Positions 16,336 to 25,650 are shown, counted from the stretch's first letter. The stretch: 64,000 nt of DNA from Oscillospiraceae bacterium (GCA_910574635.1 CAJTCG010000009.1:124001-188000), one strand, 5' to 3'. Notes: generated from the letters alone by a model not told the origin. Translations and numbers: made by a program.

Positions 16336-17595
16336 ATGGGAATGACCATGACGCAGAAAATCCTGGCCAAGCACGCGGGGCTTCCTTCCGTCCGGGCGGG
16401 GCAGCTCATTCAGGCGAAGCTGGATCTGGTGCTGGGCAACGACATCACCACCCCCGTGGCGGTCAACGAGTTTGAGGCGGCGGGCTTTGACAAGGTGTTC
16501 GACAAGAGCAAAATCGCCCTGGTAATGGACCACTTCGCACCCAACAAGGACATCAAGGCCGCCGCCCAGTGCAAGCAGTGCCGCGCCTTCGCCCGGCGGT
16601 TTGACATCGACAACTACTTCGACGTGGGCGAGATGGGCATCGAGCACGCCCTGCTGCCGGAAAAGGGCCTGGTGGCCCCCGGCGAGGCTGTTATCGGCGC
16701 GGACTCCCACACCTGCACCTACGGGGCCCTGGGGGCCTTCTCCACCGGCGTGGGGTCCACGGACATGGGCGCCGCCATGGCGGCGGGGGAGACCTGGTTC
16801 AAGGTGCCCTCCGCCATCAAGGTGAACCTCACCGGGAAGCTCCGCCCCTTCGTCTCCGGCAAGGACGTGATCCTGACCCTCATCGGCATGATCGGCGTGG
16901 ACGGAGCCCGGTACCAGTCCCTGGAGTTTGCCGGGCCCGGTGTTGCCGAGCTCTCTATCTACGACCGGCTGACCATTTCCAACATGGCCATTGAAGCCGG
17001 GGCGAAGAACGGCATTTTCCCTGTGGACGCGGTGACGAAAGCTTACGTGGAGGGCCGGGTAAACCGCCCCTGGACCGCCTATGAGGCGGACGGCGACGCG
17101 GAGTACGAGCGCACCGTGGACATCGACCTTTCCCAGGTGGACTGCACCGTGGCCTATCCCCATCTCCCCGAGAACGCCCACAGCGCCCGGGAGGGGAAGG
17201 ACATCCGAATCGACCAGATTGTCATTGGCTCCTGCACCAACGGGCAGCTGCCCGATTTGGAGGCCGCCGCCGCCATTTTGAAGGGGAAGCACCTGGCCCG
17301 GGACGTTCGGGGCATCGTCATTCCCGCCACCATGAGCGTCTACCGGGAGGCTATGCGCCGGGGGCTCACGGACATTTTCCTGGACGCGGGCTGCATCGTC
17401 TCCACCCCCACCTGCGGGCCGTGCCTTGGCGGCTATATGGGCATTCTGGCCGCCGGGGAGCGCTGCGTCTCCACCACGAACCGCAACTTCGTGGGCCGCA
17501 TGGGCCATGTGGACAGCGAGGTCTACCTGGCCTCTCCCGCCGTGGCCGCCGCGTCCGGCGTCGCGGGGCACATCTGCCATCCTGAGGAGGTTTGA
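16336..17595 (+). CDS. leuC: 3-isopropylmalate dehydratase, large subunit
   Basis: 419 residues, the compact LeuC/homoaconitase-like type. With LeuD it isomerises 2- to 3-isopropylmalate using a 4Fe-4S cluster. Cluster ligands are visible in SCTNGQ (about 299) and in [10 protein letters not shown] (about 357-366). [10 protein letters not shown] (about 120) is a substrate-site signature. GGAGCG upstream suits the ATG at 16336; a second ATG at 16345 is possible. Confidence 0.96.
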   Translation: MGMTMTQKILAKHAGLPSVRAGQLIQAKLDLVLGNDITTPVAVNEFEAAGFDKVFDKSKIALVMDHFAPNKDIKAAAQCKQCRAFARRFDIDNYFDVGEMGIEHALLPEKGLVAPGEAVIGADSHTCTYGALGAFSTGVGSTDMGAAMAAGETWFKVPSAIKVNLTGKLRPFVSGKDVILTLIGMIGVDGARYQSLEFAGPGVAELSIYDRLTISNMAIEAGAKNGIFPVDAVTKAYVEGRVNRPWTAYEADGDAEYERTVDIDLSQVDCTVAYPHLPENAHSAREGKDIRIDQIVIGSCTNGQLPDLEAAAAILKGKHLARDVRGIVIPATMSVYREAMRRGLTDIFLDAGCIVSTPTCGPCLGGYMGILAAGERCVSTTNRNFVGRMGHVDSEVYLASPAVAAASGVAGHICHPEEV

Positions 17596-17597
17596 AC

Positions 17598-18095
17598 ATG
17601 AACGTACAGGGAACCGTCCATAAATACGGGGATCATGTGGACACCGACGTCATCATCCCCGCCCGCTATCTGAACACCCCGGACCACAAGGAGCTGGCCG
17701 CCCACTGCATGGAGGACATCGACAAGGACTTTATCCATAAGGTAAAGCCCGGGGACGTGATGGTGGCCGGGGTCAACTTCGGCTGCGGCTCCTCCCGGGA
17801 GCACGCCCCCATCGCCATCAAGGCCAGCGGAGTGAGCTGCGTCATCGCGGCCACTTTCGCCCGGATTTTTTACCGGAACGCCATCAACATCGGCCTGGCC
17901 ATTTTGGAGTGCCCCGCGGCAAGCGGCGGCATCTCCGACGGGGACCAGGTGGCGGTGGACTTCGACACGGGCGTCATCACCAACGTGACGAAACACGAGA
18001 CCTATCAGGCGGAGCCCTTCCCGCCGTTTATCAAGGACATGATCGAAAAGGGCGGGCTTATGGCCTCCTTAAAGGCCGGAAAGGCGGACAAATGA
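17598..18095 (+). CDS. leuD: 3-isopropylmalate dehydratase, small subunit
   Basis: 165 residues starting [30 protein letters not shown] (about 60-69) is the swivel-domain signature. The start at 17598 is preferred because GAGGAGG lies at 17584-17590; an in-frame TTG at 17592 is the alternative. It follows leuC after 2 bases, and its stop overlaps the leuB start as ATGA. Confidence 0.96.
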   Translation: MNVQGTVHKYGDHVDTDVIIPARYLNTPDHKELAAHCMEDIDKDFIHKVKPGDVMVAGVNFGCGSSREHAPIAIKASGVSCVIAATFARIFYRNAINIGLAILECPAASGGISDGDQVAVDFDTGVITNVTKHETYQAEPFPPFIKDMIEKGGLMASLKAGKADK

Positions 18096-19162
18096 ACAAG
18101 ACCATTGCCGTCATCCGGGGCGACGGAATCGGCCCCGAGATCGTAAGCGAGGCCATCGGCGTGCTGGACGCCGTGGCGGAGAAATTCGGACATGCCTTCA
18201 CCTATCAGGAGGCCCCCATGGGCGGCTGCGCCATTGACGCCTTCGGCGTGCCCCTGCCGGATTCCAGCCTGGAAACCTGTCTGCGCTCCGACAGCGTGCT
18301 GCTGGGGGCGGTGGGGGGGCCAAAGTGGGACGCCCAGCCCTCCGCCAACCGCCCCGAGCGGGGACTTTTGAAGCTCCGCTCCGCCATGGGCCTGTATACG
18401 AATATCCGGCCCGCCCGGATGTTCTCCGACCTTGCCGCCGCCTGCCCCCTCCGGGCGGACATCGCGGCGAAGGGCATCGACTTCGTGGTGGTCCGGGAGC
18501 TCATCGGCGGCATGTACTTCGGCGAGCACACCACCTCCCAGGTGGATGGGGAGCAGAAGGCCGTGGACGTGTGCTCTTACAGTGAGCATGAGGTCCGACG
18601 GGTGGCCCGGGTGGCCTTTGACATGGCCCGGAAGCGCCGGGGCCGGGTGACCTCCATTGACAAGGCCAACGTGCTGGATACCTCCCGCCTGTGGCGGAAG
18701 ACGGTGGAGGAAACGGCGAAGGACTACCCGGACGTGGAGCTCCTCCACATGTATGTGGACAACGCCGCCATGCAGCTGGTCCGGGACCCCAGCCAGTTTG
18801 ACGTGATTGTGACGGAGAACCTCTTCGGGGACATCCTCTCCGACGAGGCCAGCCAGATTACCGGGTCCATCGGCATGATTCCGTCCTCCAGCATGGGGGA
18901 GGGGACCCGGGGCCTCTATGAGCCCATCCACGGCTCCGCCCCGGACATCGCCGGGCAGGACAAGGCCAACCCCATCGGCACCATTCTGGCGGCGGCCATG
19001 ATGCTGCGCTACAGCTTCGACATGAGCGCCGAGGCCGGCGCGGTGGAAGCCGCGGTGGATCGGACGCTGAAAGCGGGCTTCCGCTGCGGGGACATTCTGA
19101 ACGAGGGCGGGAAGCTCTTGGGCTGCAAGGCCATGGGGGCGGAGATCCGGGCCCGGATTTGA
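18092..19162 (+). CDS. leuB: 3-isopropylmalate dehydrogenase
   Basis: 356 residues starting [18 protein letters not shown]. It oxidatively decarboxylates 3-isopropylmalate to 2-oxoisocaproate with NAD+. Visible marks are GAVGGPKWD, the substrate-binding [12 protein letters not shown], and the cofactor/Mg segments [12 protein letters not shown] and HGSAPDIAG. The ATG overlaps the leuD stop, so translation is coupled. Last gene of the operon. Confidence 0.97.
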   Translation: MNKTIAVIRGDGIGPEIVSEAIGVLDAVAEKFGHAFTYQEAPMGGCAIDAFGVPLPDSSLETCLRSDSVLLGAVGGPKWDAQPSANRPERGLLKLRSAMGLYTNIRPARMFSDLAAACPLRADIAAKGIDFVVVRELIGGMYFGEHTTSQVDGEQKAVDVCSYSEHEVRRVARVAFDMARKRRGRVTSIDKANVLDTSRLWRKTVEETAKDYPDVELLHMYVDNAAMQLVRDPSQFDVIVTENLFGDILSDEASQITGSIGMIPSSSMGEGTRGLYEPIHGSAPDIAGQDKANPIGTILAAAMMLRYSFDMSAEAGAVEAAVDRTLKAGFRCGDILNEGGKLLGCKAMGAEIRARI

Positions 19163-19176
19163 ACAGGAGGAATTGG

Positions 19177-19208
19177 AAAGGGGGAGGCGTTTCAGCCTCC
19201 CCCTTTTA
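19177..19208. terminator. Bidirectional terminator between leuB and the DUF3795 gene
   Basis: AAAGGGGGAGGC (19177-19188) pairs with GCCTCCCCCTTT (19195-19206). The plus tail is TTTT; on the minus strand the hairpin overlaps the stop codon of the convergent gene and is followed by TTTCC. Confidence 0.85.
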
Positions 19209-19530
19209 AATTTTCCAGAGCGTCGGGGCGATCTGCGGTAATCATCCCAAGGGTTTGGCATTCTTCCAGGTCCGGGCAGCCGCCGCATGTGGTTACGCCC
19301 CTTTTCAAAGCGCATTGACGAATCTCGCAGAGCTGTTCGCAAAACACCGTTTTCACTCCCGCGGCCCGGCAGCCCCGGCAGTTGATATGTTCGGGCAGAA
19401 TGGGGGCGTTGTTTAGCTCTGCCCACAATTTCGCGGTTTTCTCACGCAGCGCCTGGTCGTCATGGATGGTCGCGAGGTACGCGTCGCATTTCTCACAGTC
19501 CAGGCCGCAATAGGCGATCATTTCTCTCAT
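19192..19530 (-). CDS. DUF3795-type cysteine-rich protein
   Basis: 112 residues starting MREMIAYCGLDCEKCDAYLA. Ten or so cysteines in CxxC-like pairs (GLDCEKCDAY, NCRGCRAAG, CGGCPDLEEC) suggest binding of zinc or an Fe-S cluster, as in the DUF3795 family, whose function is unknown. The start at 19530 is chosen for AGGAGG just upstream. It is convergent with leuB and has its own promoter. Confidence 0.82.
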   Translation of the reverse strand: MREMIAYCGLDCEKCDAYLATIHDDQALREKTAKLWAELNNAPILPEHINCRGCRAAGVKTVFCEQLCEIRQCALKRGVTTCGGCPDLEECQTLGMITADRPDALENLKGGG

Positions 19531-19564
19531 GGCCGTCTTCCTCCTGCAAATGGATGTTTCACAT

Positions 19565-19593
19565 ATTATAGCACCGTTCCCAGGCCAATTCAA
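19565..19593 (-). promoter_or_regulatory. Promoter of the DUF3795 gene
   Basis: On the minus strand TTGAAT (19593-19588), 17 bp, TATAAT (19570-19565). Confidence 0.7.
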
Positions 19594-19626
19594 CCCGCCC
19601 TGTAAGGCTGGCGGCGGTTTCTCCCT

Positions 19627-19655
19627 TTGACAAAGGCCAACCTATTTGCTATGAT
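19627..19655 (+). promoter_or_regulatory. Promoter of thrC
   Basis: TTGACA (19627-19632), 17 bp, TATGAT (19650-19655), about 30 bases before the thrC start. Confidence 0.82.
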
Positions 19656-19685
19656 GGAACCATCATTTGAGAGAGGAGCGGGACC

Positions 19686-20933
19686 ATGAAACATGTGAAA
19701 TACGGAAAATGCGTCCGCTGCGGCAAAACCTACGCGGCCGTGCCGGACCTGACTACCTGCGAATGCGGCGGCATTTTGGATATCATCTATGACTACGAGT
19801 CCATCAAAGCCCGTCTGACCAAGGAGGTCCTGGCGAACCGGGCCGAGCGGTCCATGTGGCGCTACCGGGAGTTGCTGCCCATCGAGGAGGGCGCCGTCCC
19901 CACGCCCCTGCGGGTGGGCTGGTCCCCCCTCTACGAGGAGCCGCGCCTTGCGCAGCAGCTGGGCCTGGGCCGGCTCTTTGTAAAGGACGACGGCCAGAAC
20001 CCCACGGCCTCCCTGAAGGACCGGGCCAGCGCCATGGCGGTGGCCAAGGCCCGGGAGGCCGGGGCCAGGGTAATTGCCTGCTCCTCCACGGGAAACGCCG
20101 CCTCGTCTCTCGCGGGCAACGCGGCGGCGGCGGGGCTTTCCACGTACATCTTCGTCCCCTCCCGGGCCCCCAAGGGGAAGGTGGCCCAGCTCATGACCTT
20201 CGGGGCCACGGTGATCTCCGTCCAGGGCAGCTATGAGGAGACCTTCGAGCTTTCCAAACAGGCCATTGACAAATGGGGCTGGTACAACCGCAACGCCGCC
20301 ATCAACCCCTATCTCTCCGAGGGCAAGAAGACCGTGGCCCTGGAGATTATGGAACAGCTGAACTGGGAAGTGCCGGATTACATCGCCATCTCCGTGGGGG
20401 ACGGCTGTACCATCGCGGGGCTGTGGAAGGGCCTTAAGGACCTGCACGCCATCGGCTTCATTGACCGCCTGCCCCGGCTTATCTCCGCCCAGGCGGCGGG
20501 CTGCTGCCCGCTGAACCGGGCCATTGAGAGCGGCATGCCTTGGGAGCCCATGGAGGAGAACACCCTGGCGGACTCCATCGCCGTGGGCGTGCCCCGGAAC
20601 GCGGAAAAGGCCCTCATGGCCATCCGGGAGTCGGGCGGATTGACGGTGAACGTCACCGACGAAGAGATCATGGCCGCCCAGCAGCTCCTGGGCCGGACCT
20701 GCGGCGTCTTCGGCGAGCCCGCCGGGGTCACCGGCACGGCGGGGGTGAAAAAGCTCTGCGAGGCCGGAAAAATCGGCAGAGACGACACGGTGGTCTCTGT
20801 GGTGACGGGCAACGGATTGAAGGACGTGGCCAACGCCATCGCCGCCTGCGGGGACCCCATCACGATTCCCTCCGATATGAACCGGCTGCTGGCGGCTTTT
20901 GCCGAGAAGGGCATTGGGGCGGAGGGGGTATGA
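19686..20933 (+). CDS. thrC: Threonine synthase
   Basis: 415 residues. It converts O-phospho-L-homoserine to threonine with PLP. The N-terminus has a zinc-ribbon-like CVRCGKTY...CECGG motif typical of the longer form. The PLP lysine lies in PTASLKDRAS (about 115) and the phosphate-binding loop in SSTGNAASSLAG. GAGAGGAGCG precedes the ATG. The next gene overlaps its stop by 4 bases. Confidence 0.94.
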   Translation: MKHVKYGKCVRCGKTYAAVPDLTTCECGGILDIIYDYESIKARLTKEVLANRAERSMWRYRELLPIEEGAVPTPLRVGWSPLYEEPRLAQQLGLGRLFVKDDGQNPTASLKDRASAMAVAKAREAGARVIACSSTGNAASSLAGNAAAAGLSTYIFVPSRAPKGKVAQLMTFGATVISVQGSYEETFELSKQAIDKWGWYNRNAAINPYLSEGKKTVALEIMEQLNWEVPDYIAISVGDGCTIAGLWKGLKDLHAIGFIDRLPRLISAQAAGCCPLNRAIESGMPWEPMEENTLADSIAVGVPRNAEKALMAIRESGGLTVNVTDEEIMAAQQLLGRTCGVFGEPAGVTGTAGVKKLCEAGKIGRDDTVVSVVTGNGLKDVANAIAACGDPITIPSDMNRLLAAFAEKGIGAEGV

Positions 20934-21448
20934 TCCTCCGGCCCTACCGTCCCTCCGATCTCCGGGAGCTTGCGGAATTGTTTTATGTCACGGTGCATAC
21001 GGTGAATGCCGGGGACTACACGGCGGAGCAGCTGGACGCCTGGGCGGACGGAGCCCCGGACTTAGAGGAGTGGGGCCGGACCCTCCTGGCGCACACCGCC
21101 CTTGTGGCGGTGGAGGGGGAGACTCTCGCGGGCTTTGGAGACATGGACCGCTCGGGTTATCTGGACCGCCTGTATGTCCACAAGGACTTCCAGCGCCGGG
21201 GCATTGCCTCCGCCCTCTGCGACGCGCTGGAAGCGGCGGTGGAGGCGGAGCGGATTGTCACCCACGCCTCCATCACCGCCCGGCCGTTTTTTGAGAAGCG
21301 GGGCTATCGGACCCTCCGGGAGCGGCGGGTACTCCGGCATGGAGTGCCCCTGACCAATTACCACATGGAAAAGCGCCGGTTTCCGGCTGCACAAAACGCC
21401 TGTTACTCAGCAGAAAACGCCGTTGCGCCCCAGGCGGAAACGGAGTAA
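20930..21448 (+). CDS. GNAT-family N-acetyltransferase
   Basis: 172 residues starting MILRPYRPSDLRELAELFYV. The acetyl-CoA signature is FQRRGIASALCDALE (about 86-100), with LDRLYVHKDF just before it and ARPFFEKRGY after it. The substrate cannot be read from sequence. The ATG overlaps the thrC stop (ATGA), so the pair is co-translated. The C-terminal 25 residues look like a non-conserved extension. Confidence 0.85.
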   Translation: MILRPYRPSDLRELAELFYVTVHTVNAGDYTAEQLDAWADGAPDLEEWGRTLLAHTALVAVEGETLAGFGDMDRSGYLDRLYVHKDFQRRGIASALCDALEAAVEAERIVTHASITARPFFEKRGYRTLRERRVLRHGVPLTNYHMEKRRFPAAQNACYSAENAVAPQAETE

Positions 21449-21487
21449 GATAGACGCGGCATTCCAAGAGACAGGAGGGGACTCCCC

Positions 21488-22663
21488 ATGAAAACAGCGT
21501 TTGACGCCCACTGCTGGGCGGAAATCGATTTGGACGCCCTGGTCCATAACTTCCATCTGATTCGGGAAAAGGCGTCGCCCGCCGCGGTCTGCGCCGTGGT
21601 AAAGGCCGACGCCTACGGCCACGGGGACCGCATGGCGGCCCGGACCCTGGCGGAGGCGGGGGCGGCGTGGTTCGCCGTATCCTCCCTGGCGGAGGCCCGG
21701 CACCTGCGCCGCAGCGGCATCAAGCAGCCCATTTTGATTCTGGGCATGACCCGCCCGGAGTGCGCCGGGGCGCTGGCGGCGGAGGGGATAACCCAGGCGG
21801 TCTACAGCCTGGAATACGCCCGGGCCCTGTCCCAGGCGGCGGAGGCCGCCGGGGTGACGGTGGAGGGCCACCTGAAAATCGACACCGGCATGGGCCGCAT
21901 CGGCTTCGGGGCCTGCCGGGACTTTGAGGGGGCGGTGTCCGGCCTTCTGGAGTGCCGGAGGCTGCGCGGCCTTTCCATCACCGGCGCGTTCCAGCACTTT
22001 CCCGTGGCGGACTCCCTGTCGGAGGAGGACCGCCGCTATACCGAAAAGCAGTACGCCCTCTTCCGCCGGGTGGTGGAGCGCCTGGAGGCGGCGGGGCCCC
22101 TGAGAACCGTCCACTGCTCCAACTCCGCCGGGCTGACGGCCCACCCGGAGTGGAGCGGCGACATGGTCCGGGCCGGGGTCATCCTCTACGGCCAGGACCC
22201 CAGCGCGGAGGTGGCCTTCCCCGGCCTTCGGCCCGTCATGGCCTTGAAAACCGTGGTCAGCCAGGTGAAGGACCTGGCCCCCGGGGACTGCGTGGGCTAC
22301 GGGCGGACCTATACGGCGGACCGGCCCCTGCGGGCGGCCACCGTCTGCTGCGGCTACGCCGACGGCTATCCCCGGTGCCTGTCCAATCTGGGCACGGCCT
22401 CCATTCACGGCCATCCCGCCCCGGTGATTGGCCGGGTGAGCATGGACCAGATTGTTCTGGACGCCTCCCAGGCGCCGGAGGTCTCCGCCGGGGACGAGGC
22501 CGTGCTGCTGGGCGCCGCTCCGGCGGACGGCTTTGCCCAGGCGGCGGAAAAGGCGGGGACCATCACCTACGAGCTTCTCTGCGCCGTGGCCCGCCGGGTG
22601 CCCCGGGTCTACCTCCGGGGGGGAGAAGTGGTGGAGGTTCTGGACTACCTGGATAAGGAGTGA
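21488..22663 (+). CDS. alr: Alanine racemase
   Basis: 391 residues. It interconverts L- and D-alanine for peptidoglycan. The PLP lysine is in VVKADAYGHG (about 38-47) and the catalytic tyrosine in CCGYADGYPR (about 284-293). HLKIDTGMGRIGF is also conserved. AGGAGGGG at about 21474-21481 fixes the start. It follows the GNAT gene by 39 bases, probably in the thrC operon. Confidence 0.95.
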   Translation: MKTAFDAHCWAEIDLDALVHNFHLIREKASPAAVCAVVKADAYGHGDRMAARTLAEAGAAWFAVSSLAEARHLRRSGIKQPILILGMTRPECAGALAAEGITQAVYSLEYARALSQAAEAAGVTVEGHLKIDTGMGRIGFGACRDFEGAVSGLLECRRLRGLSITGAFQHFPVADSLSEEDRRYTEKQYALFRRVVERLEAAGPLRTVHCSNSAGLTAHPEWSGDMVRAGVILYGQDPSAEVAFPGLRPVMALKTVVSQVKDLAPGDCVGYGRTYTADRPLRAATVCCGYADGYPRCLSNLGTASIHGHPAPVIGRVSMDQIVLDASQAPEVSAGDEAVLLGAAPADGFAQAAEKAGTITYELLCAVARRVPRVYLRGGEVVEVLDYLDKE

Positions 22664-22690
22664 ACGGCGGAGCCTTGGAAAAGGCCGGCC

Positions 22691-22719
22691 TTGACATCCA
22701 GGCCCTTCCATGCTATCAT
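22691..22719 (+). promoter_or_regulatory. Promoter of the TM1266/ABC operon
   Basis: TTGACA (22691-22696), 17 bp, TATCAT (22714-22719), placed just after the alr stop. Start near 22726. Confidence 0.8.
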
Positions 22720-22725
22720 CGTTTA

Positions 22726-22902
22726 CAGCCCTGTCCCCGGAAAGTGCTTCTGACCGGAGGACTTGGATTTCATATCTGTCGGTCTGGCGGCAAGGTGGTT
22801 CCGAGCCGTAAGAGGAGAGACATCGGGCGTGGGGAAGTTCCCCGGGCCTTGGCGCGTGCCTGCGTCCCCTCTGCCGGATCGGCGGAGGGGCTTTTATTTT
22901 TC
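22726..22902 (+). promoter_or_regulatory. Structured leader with terminator, candidate riboswitch of unknown class
   Basis: The leader is about 195 bases. It ends in a clear terminator: CCCCTCTGCCG (22866-22876), GATC-containing loop, CGGCGGAGGGG (22880-22890), then CTTTTATTTTTT, 20 bases before the start codon. The upstream part holds GC-rich complementary tracts such as GGGGAA/TTCCCC (22831-22842) and GCGCGTGCC. The geometry is that of a transcription-attenuating aptamer. I compared it by eye with TPP, cobalamin, FMN, SAM, ZTP, lysine, glycine and T-box consensus elements and could match none. Confidence 0.55.
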
Positions 22903-22921
22903 CGCGAAGGAGGGAAGCTAT

Positions 22922-23173
22922 ATGGAGACCCGCGTCGCCGTCCTGGCGGTGATTGTCCGGGAGGCGGACTCCGTGGCGGCGCTGAACGCCCTGCTGCACC
23001 AGTATGAAAGCGCCGTCCTCGGGCGGATGGGGGTGCCCTGCCGGGAGCGGGGGATACGCTTAATCAGCGTGGCCCTGGACGCTCCGGCGGATGTGATTTC
23101 CGCCCTGTCCGGGAAAATCGGCCGTCTGCCCGGCGTGACGGCGAAGACCGTTTACGCCCCCGAGAACGCCTGA
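22922..23173 (+). CDS. TM1266-type ACT-like protein (putative iron-only hydrogenase system regulator)
   Basis: 83 residues starting METRVAVLAVIVREADSVAA. The family pattern LLHQYESAVLGRMGVPCRER, a strand LISVALDAP and ISALSGKIGRLPGV is clear. These small ferredoxin-fold proteins are called putative hydrogenase-system regulators from gene neighbourhood; their ligand is not established. Here the neighbour is an ABC importer rather than hyd genes. AAGGAGGG at 22907-22914 serves the ATG. Confidence 0.85.
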   Translation: METRVAVLAVIVREADSVAALNALLHQYESAVLGRMGVPCRERGIRLISVALDAPADVISALSGKIGRLPGVTAKTVYAPENA

Positions 23174-23210
23174 GCCCTGCAAAAAAACACATTATGGGAG
23201 GAAACAACGG

Positions 23211-24260
23211 ATGAAAGCCTTGAAGATCCTTGCCCTTGCCTTAGCCCTGCTGCTGGCCCTTTCCGCCTGCGGCGTGATTCGCAGCGGCGGCGGCCCCACG
23301 CAAGCGGCGGGCGGCTCCAGCCCGGCGGAGGAACCGGCCCCCGAAACCGCCCCGGAGAGCCCGGAGGAAGCGCCGCCGGAGGTTCCCGCCCTGCGGGTGG
23401 GGGCGCTGAAGGGCCCCACCGCCATGGGACTGATCCGCATGATCGCCGACGGCGGCGTCAACCGCTACACCCTAGCGGGCTCCGCTGATGAGCTGACCCC
23501 CGCCTTCATCAAGGGGGACCTGGATATCATCTGTGTCCCCGCCAACCTGGCGGCGGTTCTCTACAACAAGACCGAGGGCCAAATCGTCACCCTGGCCGTC
23601 AATACCCTGGGCGTGCTCTACATTGTGGAAAACGGCGGGGAGAGCGTCCAGTCCATGGCGGACCTCAAGGGTAAAACCATCGCCGCCGCCGGGAAGGGGT
23701 CCACCCCGGAGTTCGGCCTCCGGTATCTCCTGGAGCAAAACGGCCTGGACCCGGACCGGGACGTGGCCGTCGACTGGAAATCGGAACATGCCGAGTGCGT
23801 CGCCGCCCTGGCGGCGGGAACGGCGGACATCGCCCTGCTGCCCCAGCCCTTCGTCACCGTGGCTCAGGGGAAGCTGGAAAACCTCCGGGTGGCCCTGGAC
23901 CTGACGGAAGAGTGGGACGCCCTGGACAACGGCTCCGCCATGATTACCGGCGTGGCTGTGGCCCGGCGGGAGCTGGTGGAGGAGCGCCCGGAGCTGGTGG
24001 ATAAGTTCCTGATGGAATACGCCGAATCTGTGGAGTGGGTGCATGAAAACACCGCCGGGGCGGCGGAGCTGGTGGCCCAAAACGGCATCATCGAAAGCCC
24101 CGCCATCGCGGAAAAGGCCCTGCCCCGCTGCAACATCGTCTGTCTCACCGGGCAGGAGATGTATGAAAAGCTCTCCGGCTATCTCCAGGTGCTGGCGGAG
24201 GCGGCCCCGGAGTCCGTAGGCGGTGTGCTCCCCAGAGACGACTTCTATTATGGCGCCTAA
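23211..24260 (+). CDS. ABC transporter substrate-binding lipoprotein (NMT1/SsuA-like)
   Basis: 349 residues. A lipoprotein signal ends in LLALSAC (cysteine about 20). A low-complexity P/E/A-rich linker (about 25-60) leads to a periplasmic-binding type-II domain (GALKGPTAMGLIRM, FIKGDLDIICVPAN, DLKGKTIAAAGKG). Segments such as YLLEQNGLDPDRDV and ALAAGTADIALLPQPF are typical of the NMT1/SsuA group (thiamine precursors, sulfonates, nitrate). The substrate is not determined. The permease start overlaps its 3' end. Confidence 0.88.
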   Translation: MKALKILALALALLLALSACGVIRSGGGPTQAAGGSSPAEEPAPETAPESPEEAPPEVPALRVGALKGPTAMGLIRMIADGGVNRYTLAGSADELTPAFIKGDLDIICVPANLAAVLYNKTEGQIVTLAVNTLGVLYIVENGGESVQSMADLKGKTIAAAGKGSTPEFGLRYLLEQNGLDPDRDVAVDWKSEHAECVAALAAGTADIALLPQPFVTVAQGKLENLRVALDLTEEWDALDNGSAMITGVAVARRELVEERPELVDKFLMEYAESVEWVHENTAGAAELVAQNGIIESPAIAEKALPRCNIVCLTGQEMYEKLSGYLQVLAEAAPESVGGVLPRDDFYYGA

Positions 24261-25005
24261 GCTCCGCCCCTGGTCCGTGGCCCTCTGGCTGCTGGCCTGG
24301 CAGGGGGGGAGCGTGGCCCTGGCGGCGGCTTATCCCCACGGGGGGCTGCTGCTGGCCTCGCCGGTTCAGGCGGCCCTCCGCCTCCTGGAGCTGCTGCCGT
24401 CCTCCGCCTTCTGGCGGGCGGTGGGGAACTCGTCTCTGCGCATCTTCGGGGGCTTTCTCCTCTCCTGCGCGCTGGCTCTTCTGCTGGCGTCTCTGGCGGC
24501 GGGCCGGCCCTGGCTCCGGGATCTGCTGGGCCCGCCGGTGGCGGTGGTGAAGGCGGTCCCCGTGGCCTCCTTCATCATCCTGGCCCTGGTGTGGCTGGAC
24601 GCGGAAGCGCTGTCCCTGTTCATTTCCGCCCTGATGGTCTTCCCGCCGGTGTACCTCAACGTGCTGGAGGGACTCCGGCAGACAGATCCGAAGCTCCTGG
24701 AGCTGGCCCGGGTCTACCGCATCCCCTTCCGGCGGCGGGTATGGGGCGTTTACCTGCCCCAGGTGCTGCCCTATTTCCGCTCCGCCGCCTCCCTGGCCCT
24801 GGGGCTTTGCTGGAAGGCGGGAGCGGCGGCGGAGGTCATCGGCCTTCCGGAGGGGACCATCGGCGAGCGGCTTTATACCGCCAAGGTCTACTACCAGACC
24901 CCGGACCTCTTCGCCTGGACCGCCGTGATCCTGGTGCTGTCGGCGGTTTTCGAGCGGCTGTTCCTGGCGGCGGTGGACGGCTTGGCCGGAAAGGCGGGAG
25001 CATGA
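24250..25005 (+). CDS. ABC transporter permease (SsuC/ThiX-like)
   Basis: 251 residues starting MAPKLRPWSVALWLLAWQGG. About six hydrophobic segments are visible, with the EAA-type loop near 160 (LARVYRIPFRRRVWGVYLPQVLPYF). The ATG at 24250 lies inside the substrate-binding gene, overlapping by 11 bases, so translation is coupled. It would pair with the next ATPase. Confidence 0.88.
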   Translation: MAPKLRPWSVALWLLAWQGGSVALAAAYPHGGLLLASPVQAALRLLELLPSSAFWRAVGNSSLRIFGGFLLSCALALLLASLAAGRPWLRDLLGPPVAVVKAVPVASFIILALVWLDAEALSLFISALMVFPPVYLNVLEGLRQTDPKLLELARVYRIPFRRRVWGVYLPQVLPYFRSAASLALGLCWKAGAAAEVIGLPEGTIGERLYTAKVYYQTPDLFAWTAVILVLSAVFERLFLAAVDGLAGKAGA

Positions 25006-25568
25006 TGGAAATTCATGTGGAAGGGCTCTGCAAGGCCTATGGCGGCAGGCCCGTGCTGACCGGCCTGAGCGCCGTCTTCCGCCCGGGGATCACCTGCGTC
25101 GCCGCCCCCTCCGGGACGGGGAAAACCACCCTGCTCCGCCTCCTGCTGGGCCTGGAGCGCCCCGACGGGGGAATCATCCGGGGCGCGGACTGCCGATGGG
25201 CCGCCGTGTTCCAGGAGGACCGGCTGCTGGAAAACCTCTCCGCCGCCGGAAATCTCCGCTTCGCCCTGGGGGAGGTTCCGGGGGAGGCGGGGGAGCTGCT
25301 GGCCCGGCTGGGGCTGGACCCTTCGGATTCCAGGCCCGTCCGGGCGTGGTCCGGGGGCATGCGGCGGCGCTTGGCCCTGGCCCGGGCCCTGCTGGCCCCG
25401 GCGGAGGCCCTGGCCCTGGACGAGCCCTTCACCGGCCTGGACGGGGAGAACCGGGCCCGGTGCGTGGAGCTGATCCGGGAAAGAGGAGGGGGGAGACCGG
25501 TGCTGCTGGCCACCCATGATCTGACGGGACTGGAGGACGCTCCGGTGGTGCGCCTGGGGGAAAAATAG
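25002..25568 (+). CDS. ABC transporter ATP-binding protein (SsuB/ThiZ-like)
   Basis: 188 residues, short for the family but with all motifs: Walker A APSGTGKTT (about 33-41), Q-loop VFQEDRLL, signature WSGGMRRRLALARAL, Walker B ALALDEPFTGLD and the switch histidine in LLATHD. The start overlaps the permease stop (ATGA). It powers import together with the two preceding genes. Confidence 0.92.
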   Translation: MMEIHVEGLCKAYGGRPVLTGLSAVFRPGITCVAAPSGTGKTTLLRLLLGLERPDGGIIRGADCRWAAVFQEDRLLENLSAAGNLRFALGEVPGEAGELLARLGLDPSDSRPVRAWSGGMRRRLALARALLAPAEALALDEPFTGLDGENRARCVELIRERGGGRPVLLATHDLTGLEDAPVVRLGEK

Positions 25569-25575
25569 GGAGAAG

Positions 25576-25598
25576 CTCCGCCGCGCGGCGGAGTTTTT
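25576..25598 (+). terminator. Terminator of the TM1266/ABC operon
   Basis: CTCCGCCG (25576-25583) pairs with CGGCGGAG (25586-25593), followed by TTTTTCTTG. Confidence 0.88.
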
Positions 25599-25621
25599 CT
25601 TGTTTTTGTTGGAAAAAGCTC

Positions 25622-25650
25622 TTGAAAACCGGAGAACTTTGCCGTACAAT
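25622..25650 (+). promoter_or_regulatory. Promoter of the rsmD-coaD operon
   Basis: TTGAAA (25622-25627), 17 bp, TACAAT (25645-25650). Confidence 0.7.

Noticed and set aside
22741-22865. TPP or cobalamin riboswitch in the leader before the NMT1-type operon
   Set aside because: The TPP core (CTGAGA and the later TGAACCTGATCTGG-like box) and the cobalamin GCCACTG box are absent.
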